This document shows positions 30,990-43,849 of a stretch of 64,000 bases of DNA, in pieces; the stretch's first letter is position 1, and each line of letters begins with the position of its first letter. Made by a program: the position numbers and the translations under genes. Source of the DNA: Azolla caroliniana (taxonomy: Eukaryota; Polypodiophyta); NCBI GenBank assembly GCA_043228905.1, contig JBHGNT010000001.1, forward strand, positions 6,262,001 to 6,326,000. The letters are read 5' to 3'. The notes beneath the pieces were generated by a model, which saw only the letters and a program-made list of their open reading frames with translations, ran no database searches and had not been told where the DNA came from.

Positions 30990-33290
30990 ATGACACTATG
31001 CTCTATCTACAGGGCAATGATGATAATTTACAACATGCTGAAAGATAGACTACGTTGTTTAGTAAAGTGTTAGGAGGGAGAATCAATTGGAACAAAAGCA
31101 AAGGATTTTGGGTAAGTTCAAACCAATCGCCTCTTTGGTGCCCTAATGCTGATTTTCAATGTGTCCCCAATGGAATGGTCGTTAAATATTTGGGTTTTTT
31201 GGTGGGAGTTGAGACACCTAAAAACCAACAAAACTTGAGCAAGTGAAAGACAAAATTAGAAAAAAGCTTTCTCTTGCAGGTAGGGTGGTCGTGGTAAACC
31301 ACATTTTGTTAGCCACCATGTGGCACTCGGTGTCATGTTGGGTGTTAGACGAAACTTGCATAAAAAACATTAAGGCAATGGTGAGAGGGTTCCTATGGTC
31401 GGGTAGAGATCACGAGACGACATCAGCTAAAGTGGCGTGGAGTTGTTTGATCAAGGCGAAAAACCAGGGTGGACTTGGGTTGGTGGATCCAGTTCACCAA
31501 AGTAAGGCTTACTTGATAAGCTACTGTGCGAAGTTTACAACCTGGACCTGAATTGTGGAAGATGCTTCTTAGGGACAGAGCTGACCTTTGGTGTCCAAGG
31601 AATGACGGCCCTTGGAAGGCAAAGATGTGGTGGTTGTTCAGTCCAGATCTAAAGAGGAAAGTACCAGCTAGAATGGAGGACAGGGTGGCACGTGCCATAA
31701 TGATGGCCTGGTCAAGTTTAAGAGAAGGGTTGGTCTTAATCCAACCGAAAACATTGGAGGAACAACTTCGACAACCGCTATTTTGGAACCCTAGGATTAA
31801 AAGCGAAGACGGCATGATGCTTGGACAGAAAAATTATTTGCCATGGGAGTGCATATTAGGGTACAATGTTAGTTCAATAAGAGATTGGGATGTTTTCAGA
31901 ATGAAGAGGAGTGAGAGTCAATTTGGTAGCATTTCTGGTAGGCTTGAGAAGGTGTCCCAGCTGATAAACAAGGTTGTTGATGGTCTAGAAAGGTTGAATA
32001 AGGAAGAGGGGGTTTGGTCTGGGTGGTTTGTAGGTGAGAGTGATGGACAAATTATCTGTGGCAAGTGCCCATCTAATGAGTACCGTTTGTGGGGAAACCT
32101 AAGTGCTTTGTCCGACAATGGCTGGTGGGTTGTAATGCGGGTGGCAGTGTTGGAAGGTAAGAAATGGCAAGTAAACCCGGACCCAGGGAAGCTAGATAAT
32201 GGTTGTAAACTATGGCTATTTGACAACAAGCCCCTACATGATTTGGAGTGGGATCCACTAGAGGTATGGTGGTAGAAACCGGGAACGAACAAATTGGAGG
32301 GGTTTTTTTATTATAATACTAAGCTCAGAAGGCAAATCATTGGCTCCAAATCAGTGGGCACTGCTTAGACTCGCAATAGTTGGAGGGATAAAGGCATATC
32401 AGATGACTTGTTGAAGTCATTTTGGAAGAGACTTTGGGCATTGGATATGCCAAAAAAAATAAAGGTTTGGTTTTGGCTTCTTAGTCATAAGGCGATACCC
32501 CTAGGGGAGTGGATGAGGTTTCGTGGTGGGGAGGCTGGTTGTGAGTTATGTGGTCACTCTTTGGAATCGATACCTCACTGTTTTTGGAACTGTGCAGAGG
32601 CAATCAACATTTGGGGTAAAAGTCTTAGGATAGTGGCAACATGCGGTGTGAATGGGAGAGTTGTGCGGGGGTCCTTATAGGGTTTGAAGCTAACTAGGGA
32701 AGGCTGGGCAGAACAACTAAATCCACATGGTCATGGATTTATAGTGCAGGGTGGCAGTGTATTCAAATGTGTTGGAGTGAAACCTGGTACAAACTCTGGG
32801 TTTGTTTAGGAGATATGGATGTTGGTGGCATGCTTCTCGGTTTGGCACATTTGGACCAGACGATATATGTTTGTTTTTCAGCAACAAAAACTCCCAAGCG
32901 GTGAAGTGTTGCTAAACATTTAGTTCGAGCTGGTATCTTGACTGCGTGGACGATACAACTCAATTGAAGGGAACTCGGATGAAGCAGAAAGGTCTCAGTC
33001 AAAGTTTTTGCTAAAATGGGGTCGTTCTCTTATGATGGTAAATTCAACGTCAGGGCCGAAATGGAACTACCAAGCACCGAGATGATTGTTTCCATCATTG
33101 GCTTCCATTAGTGGACAAAAGATGTAATTATGTGGTTACCATGTAAAAAGAGTTAGCGGGATACTTTTGTTGTAAATAGCGGGGTGGGGATTATGCTTAG
33201 TTTTGTGTGGAGTAGTGTGAGTTTTGTTGATTATGGCTGAACTTTGTTGTACTTCGTTTGCTAACTAATGGGAAGTAGTGTTTTTTTTTG
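30990..33290 (+). pseudogene. Second LINE copy, RT 3' part to zinc-binding domain
   Basis: Visible in order: INWNKSKGFWVSS and KYLGFLVGVE (31,080-31,210), LAGRVVVVNHILLATMWH and GGLGLVDP (31,270-31,490), a long frame with WEDL-like spacing (31,526-32,275), then the zinc-binding domain WKRLWALDMPKKIKVWFWLLSHKAIP and CELCGHSLESIPHCFWNC (32,425-32,595). Stops and frameshifts at about 31,246, 31,500, 32,275 and 32,680 disable it. It is parallel to but clearly diverged from the LINE at 2,510. The end near 33,290 is approximate (A/T-rich tract). Confidence 0.88.
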
Positions 33291-33299
33291 GAAAAAAGA

Positions 33300-35140
33300 G
33301 AGAGGTATGTTTTAAATGATAATCTTAATTCAATTACAACATTGAAGTATTTTGTATGTACATCCTTTTAAGTTGAAGGCTTATGTTTTCTCATAATGAC
33401 AACAGATAGAATATGAATTATAGTATTTTCTCGTGTCTCACATTTAACAATATCAACTTCAGTTAGTGTCTCATTTTGATGGCTAAATTATTGTAAAAAC
33501 GATATGCATGTGTTTCTCATCTTACACACATGTATGTATATGTGAACTTTATTAACGAACCCCTTAGGCCTTAGAATATTAAGTTTGTCACACATAATAC
33601 AATAAGTTTTTGGGTGATTCCTTCTTCATAGATTTTACTCATTCCATGACCAATCTAGTTGTATTTGAATGAGAGAGAACGAGAGAGAGCTTGTGTCTAT
33701 CTATATACTTCAAGTCGTTCACATGGTTTGGTCTTTTGTTAATATGCATCTTTTTTCACCGCCATTGTTGACAACATTTCAAAATATATAATGCATGTAT
33801 TAGAAAATCCAACTTAGTTTCTCATACTAAGCATCATTATCAGAAGCTTTGTAGAGAGCAATACCGTGACATGTTGGGCAGGATCGGGTAGCTTGAAGGC
33901 GTTGAAATATTTCATATGGATTGTCTTTCCTCTTAAAATATAATAATTCCTAGTGAACATAAATAATTGTCACCCCAACAACTCTAGATATGTTGTGATG
34001 CAATGTTCTATAGCTATTAAAGGAATTTTGAGCATGCAATGCACCATTTTAAGAGAATGACTTCATTAAATGTTAGACACAAAACATTTCAATATTTGTT
34101 GAGACTATAGTTTTCTATTTCGAAACATTTTTTGATCTTTTCAATTTTCATACATTTAATTCTTTATTGTTTTACAATTGAATGCTATAGTACGATGAGT
34201 TACTCTGACAAAGTATTCAAATCACCATCTAAAATGATAACGTTGGGTCCACCGATAGTGCCACAATCATAACAATCCAAGCTGAAATCATCAATTTGGG
34301 GCATGTAAAAAAACACAGTAGCCTTGTCTAGAGCTCGCCTCGATCTTACCTCTACCTAGGCTTATCTGACATCACATGCATATGTCCCTATAAAGTGAGT
34401 CTTACATAAAGGAGCTACAATGAAAAGAGCAAATGGAATACATACATGATCTAGTTAGGAACATGTAGATATCCATAAGTTACCATTAAATATGCAAAGT
34501 TTTTGTTTGATCATGGACGTCAATGTTGTTGGAAGGAATGCTTCCACACTCTTGTCATCTTTTTATAGGCGTTTGTACAAACATTGTTAATGTCCGAAAT
34601 GTACGGATGCACTCTCATATCTACATGGAGATGTACACGACAAACATTTATGGACATGCGATACACACTTATGGAATTACATGGAGATGTTTGGTAAATT
34701 AAAGATAAAGGTATATACTTTTGAGAATTTTTAAATTACATAAAGGTGGTTTCATACATTGTGTTTTTATATGATGGGCATATACTATCTCCGCGCGATC
34801 TTGATGTTTTTAACAAAGTCATGGTCTCATAACTAATCATCCCACCAATAGTTTTCTTATATGGAGAAGCTGAAATATGCATAGTTGGGAGAGCACCTTT
34901 AGTGCTTCACCATAGTAAATGACTAATCCATTGAGAGCTCAATACATTTTGTGTACTCGAAGATAAGGAGACATTAAAAAACAAACCAAATAGAAATGAG
35001 CATGTAGTGCATGTGCAACGTACATTTTAACTACCATATGCAATCATAAAGTGTTGTAGAATGTTATATCCAAATTTTATCGAAATATACCCCTAGACAA
35101 GGGTATGTAGTATGTATTATGCCATCTCTACTATCTAGCA
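33300..35140. other. AT-rich stretch without recognisable gene
   Basis: No ORF with a recognisable motif on either strand and no clear repeat. Probably very old repeat-derived sequence. Confidence 0.5.
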
Positions 35141-35149
35141 TTCAAATAT

Positions 35150-35330
35150 ACATATAGTGAACCATTCTTCATTTATCATTGATTGGCTAAATGTATGTAT
35201 AGTGAGCCATTCTTCGTTTATTATTGATTGGCTAAAATGTATATTGAACCATTCTTCATTTATCTTTAAATTTATATTCTAAATTCATTTATCTTTAAAT
35301 TTATACCACAATTATATTCTAAATTTATAG
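35150..35330 (+). repeat. Short minisatellite
   Basis: A unit of about 40-45 bases (AGTGAACCATTCTTCATTTA…GATTGGCTAAAT) occurs two and a half times, then a 27-base unit (ATCTTTAAATTTAT..TCTAAATT) twice. Confidence 0.75.
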
Positions 35331-36190
35331 ACATTTTTTATGCCAAATTTTGCATGTAAGAGAACCAAGATATGCTCACATCTCAACTTTTCATTTTGGA
35401 ATAAATAGAAATGTCTTAAAATATATTTTGTGCCACATCTTTTACAAGGCTTATACACGATGTTCTTTCTAGTTAAACATAAAACAAGATATAGGCTATG
35501 GTTCCTCGTTTCATAGGTGTGCAAGAAGTTCTAGCTTATTGATACAACTGCAAAAACTTCATCCATATTGTCGGATAGCCACCAAGTTATGCTTGCTCAT
35601 CAAAAGGGGAGGCATGAGCTCCTTTCAGACCAATTGGAATTTCTCTATCCCCTTGACACCCTTCATTCCAATCACCCAATTCTCATGATAACCATCCCAA
35701 GCCCTCTTGAACTTGCATTTTGGTGGATGTCCGATGGACCTCATATTTGGCACACCTGTTAATATAGTCCACATTCATGAGTCTACATATACATTTGGGT
35801 TAATAATATATTAGGCCAAGAAAATAGATCAATGCATCAATCGATCTTTGCAACATTTTAGAAAGGCTTTACTATAACTTCAAATGTTTCTTTTGCTGGA
35901 TATTGAAAGCAACATCATTAAACATCCCATTATGAAGCAACGGGATCATTACAAGCAAATTGGTCTTACAACTTCTTAAGGTAAGGATGTAAAATGTTTA
36001 CCATAATGGGGAATGTAAGAACCTTATGATGTAAACAATTCTTTATATTTAGTACATTAATATTTAAAAAATGTTATAAAATTACTTTTGATATGAAGAC
36101 ATGAAATGTTTCTTCATATGGTTGTTTTTTGATGTCGTAGTCATTAATACACAAGCACGAATTAGATCCTTCAATAATATCTATTGTGTA
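35331..36190. other. No gene seen
   Basis: AT-rich sequence with two short unassigned ORFs (35,312-35,524 minus, 35,568-35,762 plus) that show no family features. Confidence 0.45.
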
Positions 36191-36195
36191 TGGTG

Positions 36196-36470
36196 AGTTT
36201 TTTTTTTAAAGGAAAGATACACTTTAGTATATTACTTGAGAAATGTTCATAGAGAAAACAAAAGGAGACATTTCATCTCACTTCTATTGTGATACAAAGG
36301 CAAGTACCAACATGTGATCAAACGAATGATATCATATAAGAAACAAGTGGGGCAATAACTACGAGGTATGCAACAAAGAAGAAGGTATGACATAATTCCA
36401 CCTTAGACCAGAAGTTGTATCTGAAAATAAGTGAAGCCCTTGCCATCGTTTCTTAAAGGCTACTTGACGT
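36196..36470 (-). repeat. LINE 3' end, minus strand
   Basis: It starts with a T-run and AAAGGAAAGATACACTTTAG and matches the arms at 30,291-30,700. Upstream on the minus strand is the coding end GATGGCAAGGGCTTCACTTA, as in 30,228-30,250, confirming it is the 3' end of the same LINE family. Confidence 0.75.
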
Positions 36471-36599
36471 TGCCGTATTACTTTTTCTCCTTGATGTCAA
36501 AGAACCCAAATATTTGTATTCTATCTTGGCTCGAAGGATGGGCCATTGTCATGCTACATAATGAAAGCCAACCTAATGTATATCCAATTTTGAAATATG

Positions 36600-37090
36600 A
36601 CGTAGAGGTTCAATTTTGAAATATGATTGCAATCAAAGTATAAATGCCCTACTGCCGTGAAGCATTGGACTGCAAATAATGTGCATGCATTGCAACTTAC
36701 CAAAATTTTGAAATGGTTGTGGAGTATGCAATTGCCGAAAAAAGTTATTTGTTTTCGTTGGTTGTTGATGCATTATGCTCTTCTTGTTGGTGCTTGGTTG
36801 AAGAAAAATCAACAATATGCTTGTGGAATGCATTGTGGTGCATCAATAGAATCTATTTTGCATGTGTTTTGGTTATGTCCCTAGATCAAGCAATTTTGGA
36901 GTAAGTTGTTTTTATTGCTGAGACAACGTTATTCTCATTCTATTTTCTTGAGGGGTGTAGTATTATGGGGCGTCCTTCATGGAGATGTGATGAAGTATGA
37001 AAGTAGGCATGCTTCTCATGTCTTTCTTTTCCCATGGACACCTCTATCTCACCACATTTCCAACTTCTATTCGATGGTTTAGAATTGAAA
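36600..37090 (+). pseudogene. LINE ORF2 zinc-binding domain fragment
   Basis: LKWLWSMQLPKKVICFRWLLMHYALLVG and CGASIESILHVFWLCP (36,700-36,884) match the plant LINE RT-associated zinc-binding domain; the first conserved cysteine is followed by a changed spacing. 36,945-37,090 matches 29,890-30,030. Stop codons interrupt it. Confidence 0.8.
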
Positions 37091-37099
37091 ATCTTCCAT

Positions 37100-37855
37100 T
37101 CTATGTTGCTATCATTTTGTAAGTGAGAGTATGTCATATCACTCTATTTTCATGACAAAACCCACTCCATTCTTTAGAGAATTATTCTCCACCATTATCT
37201 TATTTAATTGTAGCGATCTTACTTCGAAATTGGTTCTCAACAAACTTCACAAGGTCTAAAAGTATTCAAGGCTCTAGATTTTTGCTTAAGAAAATACAAA
37301 TTTGTAAAGGCAATGCTAAATGTTGGTAGTTTGGTGAGGGACATGTTGAGTCACAACTCACAACGTCATATAAAAAGGGTCAAATGTGTAAGGACTCTTT
37401 TGTGTGTGATGATATATTTGATCTTGTACAATAGAGTTCTAGTGAATGAGGGAATCATGAATGGGGATTGACAACCACATGAGATATCAAGTGGGTGGAA
37501 CATGGTGTATAGATGAGGCTATCATACCCCATAAGAGGTTAACAATAAAATGATCATCTATAAATGAGATGGAACATTTATAGTCATGTAATGATATGGC
37601 CTACACTGGCTAGCACGAATCAAAATGAAATTAAGTACAACCATCTCTCTATTTTGTTGGTATTGAGTGGAAACTTTTAAGGACATTGTTCTCCATAGAT
37701 GTAGCCTTCAAAGAGGGATATGTGTTTTGAATAGAGTTGTTGGAATGACTTCAAGTAGTTTATGTATTTGACCCATTTTCATTGACTTCATATTATGTGC
37801 ACTAGGAAATATTACCAAAGATGTATCGTATCAATGTTGAGATGTCTTTTTTTTC
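37100..37855. other. No gene seen
   Basis: AT-rich, no supported ORF or repeat. Confidence 0.45.
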
Positions 37856-37859
37856 TCTT

Positions 37860-38690
37860 CTAAACGATGGAAAGGAAGTGATTATCCTTCCCAAGCCCAT
37901 CTTGTGTACGACAATGACTAGCCATTGATCCTTCTCCATTTAATATTGCCCATGTTGCCAATATGGATCCACAAATAATACCATTACACCATGTAAGACC
38001 AAAACTATTGTGCCCACTTATTTTACCAAAATGAGAGATTATTGAGAGATATATAGCCTCCAATCTGTGACTTTCAGCATACATGCTGGACATCAATGCA
38101 TATCCTGCCATTGTATCAGGATCCAATTTGATAGCTTCATTCAAGCACAATTTCCCCATATTTATATTGCCAAAGCATCTACATGCTATTAATAAGGTCA
38201 ACCAAGTACACATATCTGTTGCTATTGTCATTGTTCGAAGCATCAACTCAACCTCTTTAAGACAACCAGATTGTCCAAGTAGTTGAACCATGTAGTTATA
38301 AACCATTCAATTATAATGCTCAATACAATCATACCCTTCTTCAATGTTTTCTGCATGATTGCAAGCCGACAAAATACTAGTAAATGCAACATCAATTGGT
38401 CCAAGAATTAATCCATGTTGTTCCATCTCTTCAAGCAATGCCTTGCTATTATGTGCATACCATGTAGAGAGACCTCCATGAAACCCCATCATGAAATGGC
38501 AGTATATTGAACATTCGGTGACACTCTTCCAAGTTTCTACATGCTACATACATGTTAATGAGCAAATTGCCTATGGCAACATCTGAATAAAATCCATGCA
38601 CAAGTTTTCTTAAAATTTGGGTAGCTATCTCCTCTACATCAAAAGTTTTCTTAAAATCCAATGTCAAGATTTCTTGATGTTATATGGGCA
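37860..38690 (-). pseudogene. Decayed PPR gene, C-terminal part
   Basis: Minus-strand frames give IATQILRKLVHGFYSDVAIGNLLINMY (38,640-38,550), LLEEMEQHGL…VAFTSILSACNHAENIEEGYD (38,440-38,320), and YNYMVQLLGQSGCLKEVELMLRTM…CTWLTLLIACRCFGNINMG…YALMSSMYAE (38,300-38,060), the typical end of a PLS-type protein with an E1-like segment. Frames change between parts. The final 200 bases match the end of the PPR pseudogene at 25,570-27,640. Confidence 0.85.
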
Positions 38691-38699
38691 TGAATAAGT

Positions 38700-40600
38700 G
38701 TTTGATCCATATTTTAAAGAAGTTAATTGTGACAAAATTTGGGTGTGGTGTTTTTAGGATTCCTCCAATTGGTAATTGGTGGTGTATTATTGCACATAGT
38801 GAAGTTCTATTATGGTCCTATTAGCAATGACTTCCCTCATGATAGTAAATGTCTCAATTTTTCCTAGAACGTATAGACATTCAAGACGCTAATTGTTCTT
38901 GTTTAATTTATTGATATGTTAACTTCTCCTTAACTAATGGTTGCTTTTGTGCCACTATGATAATCTATGAACCTAACTTCTAGTTATTGTAGAAGAGCTT
39001 TACAGTTGTGCAAGAGGTTCTTGCGTACTATGTGGTGTGTCTTGCAGGTATTGAAGAACCAAGGTTTCTCGACCTTCACCATCTTTGTTGTAGGCAATTA
39101 CGATTATATTGCACAATATCTTTTTCTATTTTCTACTTCCCAAATGAATGATTGAATGAAGTTGTTTTCTTATTCTTTTTTCGCGGTTCTTATTATCTTC
39201 CTTTTCCTCTTTGATCACATTCAATTTGGCTAGGTTTGCAACACAATACAATGATTATAGTCTATAGATATTGTCCCTAGAGAAGGGTTCTTCTTTGGAG
39301 GGAAGATTTGGAATTTCTATTTGTGGTAATTTCCTCTCTGATGTTTCCATAACCATATGACTAGCTTTAGATTGACCATTTGGTCTTCCTTCAAAATTCA
39401 TCTTGTTTGATCTTTGCTATTAGATTTTCTAGATTGGGATTCTTTCATGATTATGGATTCCTACAAAGGGGGTCCACGATGGTAAGGCACCCATGAGTAT
39501 TTCAAAATTTGATATTTCATCGATGTTACCCACAATGACCATTGCATCTTATTGACATCGCCAAGTGCTTATGAAGATATATATTGTTTATCTACACAAC
39601 CCCATGCTCATCAAGATTCTATGTCAAAGACTTTGATGGTGACATCACCAGGTTGGATAACTACTTCAAGCAATCCCCCATTGTTGTTGGGTGGGTTTCC
39701 TTTGGCATTGTCTTTAAAATGAAGACATATTTCCAATGGTACATGCTTATTCTATGGAGGAGTGGTTGATGAAAATGCCAAACATAGGTTTATTACGTAC
39801 CAAATTGCTAAAGCCGCTTGGGTTGTTATATATGTTATATCAAAACTTTGGGCATCATTAACTGAGATTGTTTTGTCACCTTGTTAATGGGTTTTTGTTG
39901 AGGGTGTGAGATCTCTACCCTCTCCGTTGTGTAAGGTTGTGTTTGACTATCTTTGATTTGGGGCATGTGGTATACATGGAGCATAAGAAATGGGTTCTTG
40001 TGTGACGGACTTCATAGAGTACCATACATAACAAATACGTTGCCTAAAAAGAAAGTTGATTTGGCAAATTTCATGGCCATGCTCACACCTTGTCCCCACA
40101 AGAGTTGGCTTTATGCCGTTTAGTATTATAACACTTTAAAGGGTTTACTTGCCATAAGAACCTTTTGATATAATTGGAGTAATTGAGATACCAAGAATTT
40201 GTTGTATTGTCATGTTCTTATAATACAAACGTGATTTTGAGAGAGAGAGAGAGAGAGCTGGATTGGTATTTGCTAAATTTACTGTAATTTAATGGCTCAA
40301 CTTCATAGATGGAGTGATTTTTCTTGTTTTAAGATATTGAGGATTACGACACAATTTGGACATGCACAATTCTCTCATGTGTTGGAAGGCACACACAGAG
40401 TTAAGTTGTACCTTGAAAATTGAAGGCAAGTACTGATTTGGCAACTCTGTTTATGGGAGCAACTGGAGATTCTTTCAGGAGTTGGGTGCGCACCTCTTGC
40501 CTATTGGCACCTCACCATGTCACGCGACCCATGTTGTGGCAACGCAGAATTATCCACATAGTACCAATGTTACAAGGTTCCTTCTTTTTTACATAGCCAT
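38700..40600. other. No gene seen; one GA microsatellite
   Basis: Low-complexity AT-rich sequence with only short ORFs. A (GA)n run lies at 40,239-40,258. The stretch around 39,960-40,030 looks faintly coding but matched no family I know. Confidence 0.45.
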
Positions 40601-40646
40601 GAATTGTGTGTTTTCACCAATAGAGAGGATGATAGAATAAGAGTGC

Positions 40647-40935
40647 ATCTCTCTCTCTCTCTCTCTCTTGTGGTAAACGAATTGTGTCATGGGCCAATTT
40701 TGGTCTCAGAAGACGTTAATATATCTTTCTTTCTCTCTCTCTCTCTCTCTCCAATGTTGGGTCCCCCCTTCTTTTGTTTTTCTTATGCAAACACAATGGA
40801 GGGCATTAAAAAGTTGATCTTCTTGGGGTGAACTTTACTCCTTTTCCATTGTATTTACTTTTGTGATAATAATTAGAACCTTCTTTTCATCACAAACAAA
40901 AAGAAAAAGCAAGAGAGAGAGAGAGAGGGAGGGAG
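40647..40935. repeat. CT/GA microsatellites upstream of the SMR-like gene
   Basis: (CT)n at 40,647-40,668 and 40,730-40,752; (GA)n at 40,912-40,927. GA/CT tracts are common in plant promoters, so a regulatory role is possible but not shown. Confidence 0.85.
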
Positions 40936-41209
40936 ATCCATAAATCTGGTACAAAAGAAGGTACTCTCACAAGAAAGAACACAGAAACACACCCACCCAC
41001 ACATAAGCCATGATCCATGAGTCATGCATGTAAGCATGTATGCATGTATGTATACATATGATGTATTGTATGTATACATGCAAATGTATGTATGTATTGT
41101 ATGCATTGTATGAGTATGGGGTCATGGGATGGTCATCATGTGGGTGGCCATCACACTTATGAGAATGATGTTGTGATGAGAAGCATGTGCAAAGTAAGTA
41201 CCTTATATT

Positions 41210-41217
41210 TATATAAA
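41210..41217 (+). promoter_or_regulatory. Candidate TATA box of the SMR-like gene
   Basis: TATATAAA lies about 190 bases before the ATG at 41,403, a plausible distance for a short 5' leader. It is the only such motif close upstream. Confidence 0.5.
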
Positions 41218-41402
41218 TTTGTTTAGTATATACCCACTTACTACTACTACATTACTACCACATCATCATCATCATCACCACCACTTCTACACACATTATA
41301 TTCATGCACTCCTCCTCCTGCAATTAGTCTCCACTTATTCATTTGTATCACTGATTCTTTATCACCCCCCCCCACCCCCTTAAAAATGGTGGTATAGCTT
41401 CC

Positions 41403-41966
41403 ATGGATCAGCTCAAGATTAGCTCCACTGCTACTGGTCTTCTGATCTATGACAAGGACTTGTCATGTCATGCACATGATGATGGTGATGGTGATGGTTC
41501 TTGTAGCCGGAGGTGTTATAATGGCTCTAGCTGCAGTGCAGCCATGATTCAGAAGAGGAGCAGGAAGGTGGTGAATCTTCAATTACTGGAGAATGAGGAA
41601 GAGCCGGACAATGATTCCGTGGAAGAATTGCAGGAGGAGGATGAATCAGAGAGAAGAAGAAGAAGGAGAAGAAGGAGAAGAAGAAGAGAAGAAATCATGG
41701 AACCACCTCCACCTCCCAGGAAGCCGAAGTCTAAACCTAGGTATGACAGTGCTTTGGCTCAGCTGCAGAGGATGAGGATGAGGATGATTAAGGCTCCTGT
41801 CCATTGCCATGACCATACACATGAGATGGAGGGTAGCTTCTTCTTCTTCATGGGTCCAGCAGCACAGGCTGAATTAGACCTCTTCTTCTCCTCTCTCATC
41901 CAACCCTCCTCCTCCTCCTCCTCCTGCAAACCTCCCACACCCACTCCTCCTCCTCCTCCACATTAA
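41403..41966 (+). CDS. SIAMESE-RELATED (SMR)-like cyclin-dependent kinase inhibitor
   Basis: SMR proteins are land-plant nuclear inhibitors of CDK-cyclin complexes that stop division and promote endoreduplication. The 187-residue product has the two motifs characteristic of this short, variable family: a proline-rich EPPPPPRKPKSKP (residues 100-112, compare the PPPPPRKPRPP element) and, near the C-terminus, AELDLFFSSLIQ (156-167, compare EEI.RFFSSVY). Between them is QLQRMRMRM. Before them are an acidic stretch (63-82) and a run of 12 arginines (84-95), a likely nuclear signal. The tail is Ser- and Pro-rich. It is a single exon with ATG, TATA box and poly(A) signal in order. The motif match is short, so an unrelated low-complexity protein is possible. 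Confidence 0.7.
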   Translation: MDQLKISSTATGLLIYDKDLSCHAHDDGDGDGSCSRRCYNGSSCSAAMIQKRSRKVVNLQLLENEEEPDNDSVEELQEEDESERRRRRRRRRRRREEIMEPPPPPRKPKSKPRYDSALAQLQRMRMRMIKAPVHCHDHTHEMEGSFFFFMGPAAQAELDLFFSSLIQPSSSSSSCKPPTPTPPPPPH

Positions 41967-42214
41967 ACTAATTACTCATTTTACATACACTTTGATCCTC
42001 GTCGCTCATGCTCTGTCCTCCCATTAATCTCATCTATACATATGTGTATGATTATGTGTAATGTATACATGTTTCAATATTGTCATCACCATCACCATCA
42101 ATTCTCGCCTTTCAATTCCTTTCTTTTTTATATATTATTAAGACTGTTTTTTCCCATTGTATTCTATAAATCAACTTGCAGAGATGACCAAACACCTCTG
42201 CAATTCCTTCATAC

Positions 42215-42220
42215 AATAAA
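42215..42220 (+). terminator. Candidate polyadenylation signal
   Basis: AATAAA lies about 250 bases after the stop of the SMR-like gene, a normal 3' UTR length in plants. Confidence 0.5.
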
Positions 42221-42224
42221 GGCT

Positions 42225-43800
42225 GGTCTTGGTCTTTATAATTCGTTCGATTGAATCATTGATTCAGAGTTTGGAGTTCACGTAATTAAAAGTATATTCT
42301 GTGTGTGCGAAGAAAGATTATCGGATTCAATGGATAGAAGAATCGGAGGTTTGGGGGGCAGGAGTAACTGTGATGCCAAGAATCTGATAAGTTTTGGTTG
42401 GATGGCCCCAAGATCCAATTGGCAGAAGTAGTTAAAGTTAGTTAGAACCTTTAATAATAAAACCACTCGTATAAATACACTATGTATACAGTTATGTATC
42501 GAGTACTATACTTTACCATACATACATACATACAAATTTACAATACATACATACATAAGTGGTATACCGTATACATAGTTTACTACCGGGTGCGTGCATT
42601 TATGCATGTGTGTGTGTGTGGTATATGTATGCATGTATTGTTACGATTCCGAGACATGCCTAGGTGTTGTACTTAAGCCTGTTATACTAGATGTTATGTC
42701 CATGACTTAATGTTCCTCGATTCACATGATGCAAGTTGTAGGATGTCTGGTAGATTACAATTATGTTAAGGTGATTTTGCTCGATACTATTCGATGGGGA
42801 TGAGTTGTCTGGAATGTGGTGCAAATGCATTAAATCAAATGCTTTATAAAAGTGAACATAAGCATGAGACCATTAGATTGGGGTGGGGGTGGGAGATTCT
42901 GTACAACGACGCGGTGCCCATTTAGTGAGACCAAACAAACATGATTCATGATTTAGCCTGAGATCATTATAAGATGAAGATCATTGTATGATTACGTGGT
43001 GATTATTTAGTGGTTCTTCCAAAATGTGGTGGACGCCTCTGTTTTTTGGTGTTTGCAATATAGGGATGGCACCTGCACATATGTTAGGTGCCCGTGTATT
43101 TTTTGTTTGAGAGGATAAATATACATGATAATGCCTAGAGTCAAGCCTAAAATTGTAGTTCCAATTACATTTCCTTAACAAGTTATGGGTTAACCACATG
43201 TTTCACTAGTGAGAACATTTAACCCCTAGCAAAACTTTCCCGATATATATATATATATTCAATACACCATGTACAAATAGTTGGTGGCAAAAGTCTATCT
43301 AACTATTGAACTTTAGTTCTCCTACACACCTTATCACCAAAGACTACTACAAAATAACTTCAAAATCACCTAGTAATGTGACAAATCATTAATGTCTATC
43401 ATGGCAAGCAATGACATGCTTGAAAACATCATTGTATAGGCTTTGTTATTCATACACCAACATATTCATTTGATGTGAAGTCTTCTAATTTGGGCTAAAG
43501 TTAGAGGATATGCATATGTGAACGTGATCGGCTTCATGTCGAATACATAATATATACATTAAGTATGTGTTAATACGCAACAACAAAGACATCAACATCG
43601 GTACGAAGGACACAACTTACAAGTGTGGGACCAATAGAGAACATGTGAATTATTATAATGCTATAGTCTTAGGGTCACCCAAATGTAAAAGGGGACAATG
43701 TCTTTTTTGTAAATAACTATAATAAAGCTAGAGTGTTAGGGCCACTATTAGACCTTTTTAGTTCTTCTTGATATCTTAGTTTTCTCAAACCTTAAGGTTT
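42225..43800. other. No gene seen; CATA-type microsatellites
   Basis: CATA/CATG-rich simple repeats at 42,515-42,635 and a TA run at 43,241-43,258. No supported ORF. Confidence 0.5.

Positions 43801-43804
<4 letters not shown>

Positions 43805-43840
<36 letters not shown>
43805..43840. repeat. (CT)n microsatellite
   Basis: Uninterrupted CT run of 36 bases. Confidence 0.95.
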
Positions 43841-43841
<1 letters not shown>

Positions 43842-43849
43842 ATATCTTC

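Noticed and set aside
40604-41106. Small ORFs over CT/GA repeats
   Set aside because: They translate simple repeats.
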